From assembly GCF_030161595.1 (NCBI RefSeq), contig NZ_BSUM01000001.1, positions 3,472,001 through 3,536,000 of the forward strand: DNA of 64,000 bases. Direction: 5' to 3'. Shown here piece after piece: positions 50,266 to 58,092 of this stretch (the stretch's first letter is position 1; each line of letters starts with the position of its first letter). This stretch comes from Litorihabitans aurantiacus (GTDB lineage Bacteria; Actinomycetota; Actinomycetes; Actinomycetales; Beutenbergiaceae). The position numbers and the translations under genes were made by a program. Below the pieces are notes generated by a model that was not told the DNA's origin, searched no databases, and saw only the letters and a program-made list of their open reading frames with translations.

Positions 50266-50984
50266 GGGACGGTCATTCCTCGGGCGGGGTGGCGGGTGTC
50301 GGCGGCGTGCAGGGCGTCGAGCGCGGTGGGCGCGGCCGGGGTCGCGGGGGTGGCAGGGGAGTGGACGGTGGTGCGCGCGAGCGGGGCGACGGCGGAGGTG
50401 AGGTTCGGTCCGTCGGGCGCGGCGGGGGCGCCGGGGCGGAGGCGGTAGCGGACCTCGACCCAGGTGGAGTCGTTGACGAGGTCGAGGCGCTGGACGGTGA
50501 CGGCGCGGACGTCGGCGTGCAGGAGGGCGGCGAGGTGGAGGCGGAGCTCGGACTCGTCGGGGATCGCGCGGTCGAGCACGATCGTCTGGCTGCGGGAGGT
50601 GGGCAGGAGGCGGGGGTGGTCGGCGAGGTACATGACGCCGACGACGAGCGCCATCCCCGCGGCGGCGAGCCAGACGGGGCTGGGGGCGAGGCCGCCGAGA
50701 AGGCCGATCGCGAGGGACGCGAAGTAGTAGGCGACCTCGCGTTGGCTCAGCTCGTCGGAGCGGAGGCGGATGATCGAGAGGACGCCGAGGAGTCCGAGCC
50801 CGAGGCCGGCGCCGACGGCGGAGCTCGCCAGCGTGGCCGAGACGGTGAATACGCCGATGTTGATGCCGAGGTAGGCGACGACGAGGTCGCGGCGGTGGTG
50901 GCGCGGGTGGTAGAGGCCGAGCACCAGGACGAGGACGGCGGCCAGATCGGCGGCCAGCAGGGTGAGGGTGGGGCTGAGTGACAT
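50262..50984 (-). CDS. DUF4956 membrane protein
   Basis: This 240-residue protein has four membrane helices (about residues 8-24, 36-62, 66-72/92-108, 111-126). The conserved segment GLGLGLLGVLSIIRLRSDELSQREVAYYFASLAIGL identifies DUF4956. The cytoplasmic C-terminal domain contains LDLVNDSTWVEVRYRL. It is the first gene of the DUF4956-VTC-carbohydrate-binding operon, a combination seen in other bacteria that suggests a membrane-coupled VTC enzyme. Confidence 0.9.
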   Translation of the reverse strand: MSLSPTLTLLAADLAAVLVLVLGLYHPRHHRRDLVVAYLGINIGVFTVSATLASSAVGAGLGLGLLGVLSIIRLRSDELSQREVAYYFASLAIGLLGGLAPSPVWLAAAGMALVVGVMYLADHPRLLPTSRSQTIVLDRAIPDESELRLHLAALLHADVRAVTVQRLDLVNDSTWVEVRYRLRPGAPAAPDGPNLTSAVAPLARTTVHSPATPATPAAPTALDALHAADTRHPARGMTVP

Positions 50985-51223
50985 GAGGGCTCCTGAGGGT
51001 GAGGAGACCCATGGAAGCCGGGGGTGCTGGTGCGAGCCTGGGGGGAGGCCGGACGTTGGCTGGGAGCGTGGGTGGTGCGGGGCGCCGGTCGGGTTCGCGG
51101 GCGGCGGTGCGGCGCGGGCGTGGACGTGTTTTGGTTCCCGGGCCGCGGGCAGGTAGCCTGCTTCGAGCCGATCGGCCTCGGTGCAGCGACCCCTCGTGGG
51201 CGGGTGCGGAGGCGAGAGGTCTT

Positions 51224-51312
51224 GGAGACGTCGCATAGTCAGGTCTAGTGCGCGGCCCTGCTAAGGCCGTGACGGGGCAACCCGTCCGTGGGTTCAAATC
51301 CCACCGTCTCCG
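51224..51312 (+). tRNA. tRNA-Ser (anticodon GCU)
   Basis: The acceptor stem GGAGACG (51224-51230) pairs with CGTCTCC (51305-51311). The anticodon arm is CGGCC-CTGCTAA-GGCCG with anticodon GCT. A long variable arm (GACGGGGCAACCCGTC) and T-arm GTGGGTTCAAATCCCAC are present. The low-GC island begins right after its 3' end. Confidence 0.97.
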
Positions 51313-51524
51313 CTGTACCAGTCATGCTGCTAAATGTGGCGCGTTAAGATACTCGGCGATAAGCACTGGCATAGTTTGGTGCCTCACGTGATCGTCGGGG
51401 GCCCGACTGGCAGATGGTGTTCGCTGCCAAGCATTTCAATCCAAACTCGGGAAACCTGAGCGTACGGGCGCAGTTGCTTTCGGGCCGACCCAAGCGGTTT
51501 CGCGACGGTATGTGACGGGGCTCG
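51313..51524. other. Low-GC leader between tRNA-Ser and the island gene
   Basis: GC content falls sharply directly after the tRNA. AT-rich patches such as GTTAAGATACTC and CATAGTTTGG could hold a promoter, but no confident -35/-10 pair was found. No gene and no integrase are seen. Confidence 0.5.
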
Positions 51525-54290
51525 ATGGTCGTTCCAGATGAGGACTTGCGCTTACACGCCGATACTATGCGCGTCCTTTCGGGGCTTCAGGGTTCCGTGG
51601 CGTCCGAGCGCCGTGACTCAATCGTCGCCACTCTTTCCAACGAGTACGCCCGAAAAGTCACGGAACGGGTTTCGACCCCAGATGATCGGCGCGACTTCAA
51701 TCGCCAATGCGATGAGATGCTCGACCTGGCGCAGAGGGACCTCCGAGCGGTGATCGAACGCATCCCGGCGCGACCACTTCTCGGCGTCCCTCTTTTGCTC
51801 GGGCAATCGGTCTATCGTCGCCGTCAGCTGTCGCCCGCACCCAACGCCTACGCCACTGAGATCGAGTTGCTCGCGGCGGGTCCGTTAAGCGCGAGTGATC
51901 GTGACGTAAGTGCGGCCGATATCAAGGCGTCGATCCACGCACTTCAGCTCGCACGCAGAATCACGATCTTGCAGAGTCTCCGCGGCCGGGATGACGACAT
52001 GGGCGAAGGTGTCGAATCTTATTTCGCCCATGCCGCTTCATTCCTTCGGGGTAGATTCTACGGAGCGTTCGATCAGCGAGTTATGAACTTGCTTCGGAAG
52101 AGGTTACTTCACGCGGGAGTCGAGGCGCCCGAATTAACTGGTCTGACGAGGCTCGCGCAGGAATTCCTCGCAGAATGGTCGCCGGCATTTCGGGAACTCC
52201 ATAGCTTAGCGGACTCGAACGTGGCGCTTCGCTTATGCCTTCTTGACGCTGGGATTCTGGACGGAGGTCGTCGATTAGCTGATTCCACTTCGTTACTGGA
52301 GATGCTCGGGCCGCTTATTGACCATCTCTGGGTCGACCGGGACAAGTTATCTGAGCCCCGATCAGATGTTCCGGGGCGCAACTATTGGCTCGATAGAATC
52401 TGTTTTGATGTTGACAAGGCGCCCGAGTCCGTCGACCCTGACCGAGCCGTCTACTTACCTATCGCGGTCGATGGGCGTCAAATGTTGTTGGTCGGGCCTC
52501 ACCGATTAAACACAGATGTCACAGAACTGGTGAATCGCATCTGGTCGGCGGAACATGGCCAAGCGTATTATCGGGCTCGAGGGGAGGTCGCCGAGGAGGT
52601 CGCATGGTCGATCCTGATCGCCCAGCCCGGGGCTCGGGGAGTGCGCGGAGGAATGTACCGAGCGACGGATGGAGAGCAGTGTGAGAGCGACGGGGCCGTG
52701 CTTATTGGTGGAACGCTCTTCGTGGTGGAGGCGAAGGGCGGGTTCGTGTCGCGTGCTGCCAGGTCCGGTTCGCTCGAAGGGGCTCGTTCGGACCTTAATC
52801 AGACGGTTTCGGAGGCCTACTTCCAAGCTACGCGACTTCTCCGCACGTTAGCTCACGAAGGTGTAGTCGAACTTCGGGTTCGCGGCCAAGCTTTTCGACT
52901 CCTGGCAAAAGCTGTAGATCGTGTCTTTGTCTTAATCCCAACAGCTGATGACATGAGTGCTGTCTCTACCCGGACTGCGGATCTCGGACGTTCAGGCTAC
53001 CTCCCCCAAGGCGTTTCCCCGGCAGTGATAGCCTCCCAGGACCTGTTGATGATTTCGGAGCTAACGCGCGGCGCTCTCGGATTTGTCAGCTACTTCGCTT
53101 TCCGCGAGGAACTTCTTTCTGCGCGTCCGCAACTACTTGTCGCCGACGAGTCCGAGATACTCGGGGGCTTCGTGAGTGGCGTCGACTTTGTGGCTCACGT
53201 CGAGCGTCACGCTTCAGAGGATGAGTTCGGAGCGATCGTTGCAGACGCCACACTGCAGAGGCATGTCGATCGGTGGCTAGGAGAGCGCTATGAAAATGGC
53301 TCGGAGGAACCGCCCCCGGGGCGCCATGTAAACGTAGTCGCCGATGCTATCGAGCGCCTCGCCGCGTGGAGTATTCCGATGGCGCTGCAGGCCAACCTGG
53401 CCTCACGCGAGGCGGGGTCTTTTGCGCTCAAGGCCGACAGCACAACCGGCGTCTGCGTCAGCGGCAACGGCGAGATACGCGCCGTCCCGGTCGTCGGTGT
53501 CTATCGGTCTCGTGACCGCTTCTCGAATTCGATTGTGCGGTCGGAAGAAGGCAAAAGTTGGCAGACCTGGGTGGTATCGACGCCTCGACATGGGCCTCCT
53601 ACTCTTGCCAAGGTGAACCGCCGGCCGTCCGTGCTGGGCGACGTTCTGGCGTGGAATTCTCTCGTTATGTCACAGGTTGTGACCGATTGGTACTTGAAGT
53701 TTCAAGAGCGTCGTGGAAAAAATTACGATACGGCGAGAGTGCAAGTTCTGTCCGACCTTGGGCTCCCACCGAGCGTCTGCATTGGCCTGGTCCGTGCCGG
53801 GCTAGACGGCGTGGTTCTAAAGAGTGTTGCTCAGGGTGCGCCCAAAGAGTTTGCATCTAACGTCGCACTAAATGACCTAAGTAAGGTCGTAGATAGGGCA
53901 TATTTAGAGCGTGCTCCCGCCGCCGCGGCAGATGCGATCTCGATTGGCTTTGCTAACTCGCTGCGCGGCCGTCAGATCGCAGAGGTGCTCGAGCTGACGC
54001 TTAAATCGCCACTCTCGACGGAGATGGCTGTTCAACAAGTGATTGAAAATTCTCCGAAGGTCCGCGGCATCCAAGAGGCGCTAGCCGAAGTGTGCGCGAA
54101 GTTTCCTGCGGAGGTGGAGCGGGCTGCAAGCGGCGAGGATGGGGCCCGCAATTTCCTTACGGGGAAGCTGGCCGCAGAACTGGTTCCACCTCGGCCCCCT
54201 TTTGCCGACTTGCTCGACGTCGTTCGGGAAAAATTCTCTCCTGTCGAAGTCGACGCACCAAATATATCAGTGCAACCCCGTGCGCGGTAG
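51525..54290 (+). CDS. 921-residue PD-(D/E)XK-type protein, candidate defence gene
   Basis: I do not recognise this family. The protein has a helical N-terminal third (about 1-230), then a nuclease-like centre. EVAEEVAWSILI (about 350-361) is followed by ESDGAVLIGGTLFVVEAKGG (about 386-405), where Asp388 and Glu-x-Lys (402-404) match the D-X(n)-EXK active site of PD-(D/E)XK nucleases. LNQTVSEAYFQATRLLRTL follows as the usual helix. The remaining 500 residues have no known motif. There are no membrane segments or signal. Codon use (TTA, ATA, AAA) is unlike the neighbours, so it was acquired recently. It stands alone downstream of tRNA-Ser(GCU). ATG 51525 has only a weak ribosome site. Confidence 0.72.
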   Translation: MVVPDEDLRLHADTMRVLSGLQGSVASERRDSIVATLSNEYARKVTERVSTPDDRRDFNRQCDEMLDLAQRDLRAVIERIPARPLLGVPLLLGQSVYRRRQLSPAPNAYATEIELLAAGPLSASDRDVSAADIKASIHALQLARRITILQSLRGRDDDMGEGVESYFAHAASFLRGRFYGAFDQRVMNLLRKRLLHAGVEAPELTGLTRLAQEFLAEWSPAFRELHSLADSNVALRLCLLDAGILDGGRRLADSTSLLEMLGPLIDHLWVDRDKLSEPRSDVPGRNYWLDRICFDVDKAPESVDPDRAVYLPIAVDGRQMLLVGPHRLNTDVTELVNRIWSAEHGQAYYRARGEVAEEVAWSILIAQPGARGVRGGMYRATDGEQCESDGAVLIGGTLFVVEAKGGFVSRAARSGSLEGARSDLNQTVSEAYFQATRLLRTLAHEGVVELRVRGQAFRLLAKAVDRVFVLIPTADDMSAVSTRTADLGRSGYLPQGVSPAVIASQDLLMISELTRGALGFVSYFAFREELLSARPQLLVADESEILGGFVSGVDFVAHVERHASEDEFGAIVADATLQRHVDRWLGERYENGSEEPPPGRHVNVVADAIERLAAWSIPMALQANLASREAGSFALKADSTTGVCVSGNGEIRAVPVVGVYRSRDRFSNSIVRSEEGKSWQTWVVSTPRHGPPTLAKVNRRPSVLGDVLAWNSLVMSQVVTDWYLKFQERRGKNYDTARVQVLSDLGLPPSVCIGLVRAGLDGVVLKSVAQGAPKEFASNVALNDLSKVVDRAYLERAPAAAADAISIGFANSLRGRQIAEVLELTLKSPLSTEMAVQQVIENSPKVRGIQEALAEVCAKFPAEVERAASGEDGARNFLTGKLAAELVPPRPPFADLLDVVREKFSPVEVDAPNISVQPRAR

Positions 54291-54451
54291 TCGTCGGACG
54301 GTAGCGAGGCGACGTCAGGCGACCTGCGATGCTGACTGCGGGATTGCGATGACGGAGCGGGTTCACTGACTCGCGGGTACTCCCGAGTTCTGCGCAGCGC
54401 CGCCGAGTTCGCGAGCAGAGCCCAGCAAGGTCGGCACCTCAAGGGCGCGGC

Positions 54452-54948
54452 GTGGCCGACATACTCACGGGTATTGTAAATATGTCCGTCTTCACGGCCG
54501 AGCGGGCGGGGATCCTCGGGGACGCGGGCGCCGTCGCTGTCATGGCGATGGAGCGCGTACCCGCCGAAATCCGTGCTGAGGGCGGCGTCTTGCGCATGAG
54601 CGACCCAAACATGACCGATGAGATCATCGCCACCATCTCGATCGCCGGGATAGCCACGGCGCGCATCGGCCACTTCGCGAGGCGCATCTGGTGCAGTGCC
54701 TCGACGTCGACGAGTCTGAGGTGCTGACCCCGGCCGGCTACTTCCACCACATCGAGTAGTGGGCTTTCACCGGTCCTCTCGTCTGCGGCGGGACCGACTT
54801 TGTCCCGGCCATGCGCCTCATCGTCGAGGGCACTGCGATGATCCGCTTCAAGGGTGAGGTCGGGACCGGCGACGTCTCCACCTCTACCACCCACTCGCGG
54901 ACCATCCGCGGCGAGCTGCGCCGCCTGACCTCACTGTCCGAGGACGAG
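54452..54948 (+). pseudogene. pdxS: Decayed pdxS (pyridoxal 5'-phosphate synthase lyase subunit)
   Basis: The readable part matches Pdx[38 protein letters not shown], then in another frame [11 protein letters not shown] and HHIE, a TAG stop at 54757, and [26 protein letters not shown] and [15 protein letters not shown]. The damage is a frameshift near 54680, the in-frame stop, and loss of the catalytic lysine of AKARIGH (here IATARIGH). About 300 normal residues are reduced to about 165, and the C-terminal half is missing. It fuses directly into pdxT-like sequence. Confidence 0.85.
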
Positions 54949-55198
54949 CCCACGGCCATCGAGAAGCTGCTGCGTGCGCGTCTACGACCTCGTAGAGCCG
55001 CTGCAGGACGCTCTCCGCGGCGGACTCCCGACCCTAGGCACGTTCGTCGGCATGATCGTGCTCGGCAACGGGATCGCCGCCGCCGCTCCCGACCAGCGCG
55101 GCGTGGGAGGCATCGAGATGGTCGTGCGCCGCAACGCCTGCGGTCGCCAGGTGTACTCGTTCGAGATGAGTCCCGTGGCTCCCGGCCTCCCTCCCGCA
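54949..55198 (+). pseudogene. pdxT: Decayed pdxT (glutaminase subunit) fragment
   Basis: TAIEKLL then, after a small frame disturbance, [54 protein letters not shown] and QVYSFE align with the middle of PdxT. The catalytic Cys of the GTCAGM-type nucleophile elbow is replaced (GTFVGM). The N-terminal third and the C-terminal His/Glu region are absent. The join to the pdxS remnant implies a deletion across the pdxS-pdxT junction. No function is expected. Confidence 0.82.
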
Positions 55199-55232
55199 GG
55201 CGCATCGGGGAGAGATGTGGTGAGCTGCTTGC

Positions 55233-56132
55233 ATGCCAGTTGACTCAGTGCTCGAGGCGAGGATTCGTAGCGAAATCATCGCGCAGGTCATGGCGCGAGC
55301 GGAGGGTAGCGGTGGATTCCTGACGCGTGCTGAGTTGCTCGACTGGCGTGTCGACGGCAGCCGGATGCCTGTGATCGACTACTCCCGCGGTATTCGGAAC
55401 CCGGCGGAGTTTTCGTCCACCCTCTCCATTGTGAGCGCGGCAGGCGGGCCGTACGACGACGTCGAGTCCCCGGAGGACGGGCTGCTCCACTACTCGTATC
55501 GCAAGGGCGACCCCTGGTCCGGGGACAACCGGAAGCTCCGCAACGCGCTCGAGACGGGGATGCCTTTGATCCTCTTCCGGAAGGAGATGCCCAACGTCCT
55601 TACACCGGTCGCCCCTGTCTACGTCGTCGATGACGAGCCCGAGAACAGCTGCTTCATCATCGCCCTGGACGAGGCGTTCCGGTTTCTGCCTCGCGGGGCC
55701 GCGATGTCAGCCGACCAGAAGCGCTACGCGTTGCGGCTCGCGAAGCAGCGCCTGCACCAGCCAGCCTTCCGCACCCGGGTGCTCGTCGCATACGACACCA
55801 GGTGCACGGTCTGCTCGCTCCGTCACCCCGCGCTCCTCGATGCTGCTCACATCTTGGCTGATAGCGACCCGCGGAGCCTGCCTACGGTGACCAACGGTCT
55901 GTCGATGTGCAAGATCCATCACGCTGCCTTCGACCAAGGCATGCTCGGAGTGACGCCGGACTATCGTGTCCGGATTTCTACCGCTGTGCTCGAGGAGGTC
56001 GACGGCCCCATGCTGAAGCACGGCATTCAGGCCATGGAGGGCATCACTCTGCGACTCCCGAGGCAGGCTGCGAGCCATCCGGACCGTGACCTCCTAGCCG
56101 AGCGCTTCGAGGTCTTCGCGCGCCGCCTCTAG
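55233..56132 (+). CDS. HNH endonuclease, type IV restriction-like
   Basis: This 299-residue protein has a C-terminal HNH nuclease: [17 protein letters not shown], then [17 protein letters not shown], then [11 protein letters not shown]. The first pair of Cys, the DAAHI histidine, the Asn and the HHAAFD histidine are all present. The N-terminal 170 residues ([59 protein letters not shown]) resemble the unnamed sensor part of many annotated restriction HNH proteins. A PUA-like modified-base reader is possible but unproven. No methyltransferase is nearby, which favours a modification-dependent enzyme. It closes the island. Confidence 0.82.
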   Translation: MPVDSVLEARIRSEIIAQVMARAEGSGGFLTRAELLDWRVDGSRMPVIDYSRGIRNPAEFSSTLSIVSAAGGPYDDVESPEDGLLHYSYRKGDPWSGDNRKLRNALETGMPLILFRKEMPNVLTPVAPVYVVDDEPENSCFIIALDEAFRFLPRGAAMSADQKRYALRLAKQRLHQPAFRTRVLVAYDTRCTVCSLRHPALLDAAHILADSDPRSLPTVTNGLSMCKIHHAAFDQGMLGVTPDYRVRISTAVLEEVDGPMLKHGIQAMEGITLRLPRQAASHPDRDLLAERFEVFARRL

Positions 56133-56205
56133 ACCGCACCACCCTGGCCGCCCCACCCCGCGCCGTCGTACGGTGAACGCTCCCGCCGAGCCACCAGGAG
56201 CACCC

Positions 56206-56679
56206 ATGTCGCGCACCTCCCGCCGCGCCGTCACCCGTCGTCCCAGCGCCCCGCTCGCCCCCGAGGCGCCGAAGCGGAGCAGGCTCAGCCGCACGGTCCG
56301 CGCGCTCGGCCAGATCGCGATGGGCGCGGCGATGGTCGGCGCCGGCACGGCGCACCTCACCGTCGCGCGCGAGGAGTTCCAGGCCCAGGTGCCGGACTGG
56401 TTCCCGGCGGATCCCGACGCCGTCGTGCTCGTCTCCGGGGTGGCCGAGATCGCGCTCGGCAGCCTGATGCTCACGGTGTGGAAGCAGCCGGCCCGCAGCC
56501 GCGTCGGCAAGCTGCTCGCGCTGTTCTTCGTCGTGATCTTCCCCGGCAACGTCGCGCAGTTCCTCGAGGCGAAGGACGGGTTCGGCCTCGACACCGACGC
56601 CAAGCGCCTCGCCCGCCTCCCGTTCCAGGCCGTGCTCATCGCCTGGGCGCTGTTCACCACCAAGCGTCCCAAGGGCTGA
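56206..56679 (+). CDS. DoxX-like small membrane protein
   Basis: This 157-residue protein has a basic N-terminus and three to four hydrophobic helices (ALGQIAMGAAMVGAGTAHL, VVLVSGVAEIALGSLMLTVW, LLALFFVVIFPGNVAQFL, FQAVLIAWALFT). The layout with PDWFPADPD between helices 1 and 2 fits the DoxX-like family. ATG 56206 is chosen over an in-frame upstream ATG because AGGAG lies five bases before it. Function unknown. Confidence 0.82.
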   Translation: MSRTSRRAVTRRPSAPLAPEAPKRSRLSRTVRALGQIAMGAAMVGAGTAHLTVAREEFQAQVPDWFPADPDAVVLVSGVAEIALGSLMLTVWKQPARSRVGKLLALFFVVIFPGNVAQFLEAKDGFGLDTDAKRLARLPFQAVLIAWALFTTKRPKG

Positions 56680-56693
56680 GCGAGAGCTGCTCG

Positions 56694-56999
56694 ATGCCGC
56701 GAGAGCACGGGGACTCCCCGACCCCTCGCCCCTGCCCGATGTGCGGCCTGCCCGGGGCGGGCACGGCCGACCGCCCGCGGGAGGTCTGCGACGACTGCCG
56801 CGCCTCCGCCCGATGCGCCCACGACCGACCCGTCACCGGCCAGAACACCCGGTTCACGGCGATGGGGATCACCGTCTGGCACGACGACCGCACCGAGTGC
56901 GTCTCCGCGATCGGCAGCGGTCGCGTCTGGGTCGACGGCCACGAGTGCCGCATCGTGACGACCAGGGCGGGCGGCGTCGCCGTCGAGACGACCGGGTAG
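56694..56999 (+). CDS. Small zinc-ribbon protein, hypothetical
   Basis: This 101-residue protein has two CxxC knuckles (CPMCGLPG and CDDCRASARC) that could bind one zinc ion, followed by a short beta-rich tail (ITVWHDDRTECV, GRVWVDGHECRIV). It starts 14 bases after the DoxX-like stop and may be co-transcribed. No family is recognised. Its high third-position GC supports coding, but confidence is moderate because of its size. Confidence 0.5.
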   Translation: MPREHGDSPTPRPCPMCGLPGAGTADRPREVCDDCRASARCAHDRPVTGQNTRFTAMGITVWHDDRTECVSAIGSGRVWVDGHECRIVTTRAGGVAVETTG

Positions 57000-57109
57000 A
57001 CGGCGCGGCGCGCGGCCGCCACGCTCGTGCCCGGGTACGAGGGCGACGTCGGGGTCGAGGTGCCCTGACGACCAGCGCCGTGTGCCACCAACCGTGGTGA
57101 GCGTTCACA

Positions 57110-57115
57110 TACGCT
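57110..57115 (+). promoter_or_regulatory. -10 element of a leaderless epimerase promoter
   Basis: TACGCT ends six bases before ATG 57122. A GTTCACA lies just upstream. Confidence 0.45.
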
Positions 57116-57121
57116 GATCCC

Positions 57122-58021
57122 ATGACACTGGCGTCTCCCCTCACCGCGGGCCGCATCGCGGTCACCGGCTCCTCCGGCAAGCTCGGCGGCTACACCGTCG
57201 CGGACCTCGCGGAGGCGGGGTACGACGTCGTCGCGCTCGACGTCGCGCCCGCACCGCCCGCGGTGCGCGAGGCCTCGGTGGCCGCGCTCGCCGTCGACCT
57301 GACCGACCTCGGCCAGGTGGTCGACGCGCTCGAGGGGTGCGACGGCGTCGTCCACCTCGCGAACATCCCCGCGCCGGGGCTGCGGCCCGAGGGCGTCACG
57401 TTCACGACCAACGTCGCGATGAACCAGGCCGTCTTCTCGGCGGCCCGCACCCTCGGGCTGCGCCGCGTGGTGTGGGCGTCCAGCGAGACCACGCTCGGTC
57501 TGCCGCTGGACACCCCGCCCTGGTACGCGCCGATCGACGAGGCGCACTTCCCGCGGCCGGAGAGCACGTACGCGCTGTCCAAGGTCGTGACCGAGCAGAT
57601 GGCAGCCACGTACGCGCGCTGGACCGGGGTGAGCCACGTGGGCCTGCGGTTCTCCAACGTCATGACGATCCAGGACTACCGCGACCTCTTCCCGCCGGCG
57701 TGGGACGACCCGGCCGCCCGCCGCTGGAACCTGTGGAGCTACATCGACGCGCGCGACGCCGCCACCGCGTGCAGGGCGGGCCTCGTCGCGTCCGAGGAGT
57801 CGCTGGGAGGCGCGGGCAGCGCGCCCAACGTGATCATCGCGGCGGCCGACACGTGCATGCGCCGCGACTCGGCCGAGCTGCTGGCGGAGGAGTTCCCCGG
57901 CGTCGAGCTGCGCCGCGAGGTGCGCGGGACGCAGTCGCTGTTCGACATCTCGGCCGCCGAGCGCGTCCTGGGGTGGCGGCCGGAGCACTCGTGGCGGGAC
58001 GAGGGGGACGCACTCATCTGA
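57122..58021 (+). CDS. NAD-dependent epimerase/dehydratase family protein
   Basis: This extended short-chain dehydrogenase has 299 residues. It carries the NAD-binding IAVTGSSGKLGGYTVADL, VVHLANIPAPG, the catalytic Ser in WASSETTLG, and YALSKVVTEQ (Tyr-x3-Lys, here YxxxK). WSYIDARDAATACRAGL matches sugar-epimerase-like proteins, and the C-terminus has FDISAAERVLGWRPEHSWRD. The substrate is not identifiable; uronate dehydrogenase-like or nucleotide-sugar epimerase activity are both possible. It is a single gene ended by a hairpin. Confidence 0.9.
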   Translation: MTLASPLTAGRIAVTGSSGKLGGYTVADLAEAGYDVVALDVAPAPPAVREASVAALAVDLTDLGQVVDALEGCDGVVHLANIPAPGLRPEGVTFTTNVAMNQAVFSAARTLGLRRVVWASSETTLGLPLDTPPWYAPIDEAHFPRPESTYALSKVVTEQMAATYARWTGVSHVGLRFSNVMTIQDYRDLFPPAWDDPAARRWNLWSYIDARDAATACRAGLVASEESLGGAGSAPNVIIAAADTCMRRDSAELLAEEFPGVELRREVRGTQSLFDISAAERVLGWRPEHSWRDEGDALI

Positions 58022-58022
58022 G

Positions 58023-58074
58023 GTGACGACGCCGCCCCTGACCCGGGGTTCCGGATCAGAGGCGGCGTCGTCAC
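58023..58074. terminator. Bidirectional hairpin terminator
   Basis: A perfect 14-bp stem (58023-58036 with 58061-58074) has a 24-base loop that can fold further (CTGA/TCAG). It lies between the convergent epimerase and glycosidase genes. Confidence 0.75.
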
Positions 58075-58092
58075 GGGGCGGGCCGCAGCCGG

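Noticed and set aside
53344-53860. Alternative plus-strand frames inside the 921-residue gene
   Set aside because: They overlap an uninterrupted frame with a recognisable nuclease motif and have no start signals.
51224-56132. Attachment-site repeat of the tRNA-Ser tail at the island's right end
   Set aside because: I searched by eye for the T-arm/acceptor sequence and found no second copy. No integrase is present either.
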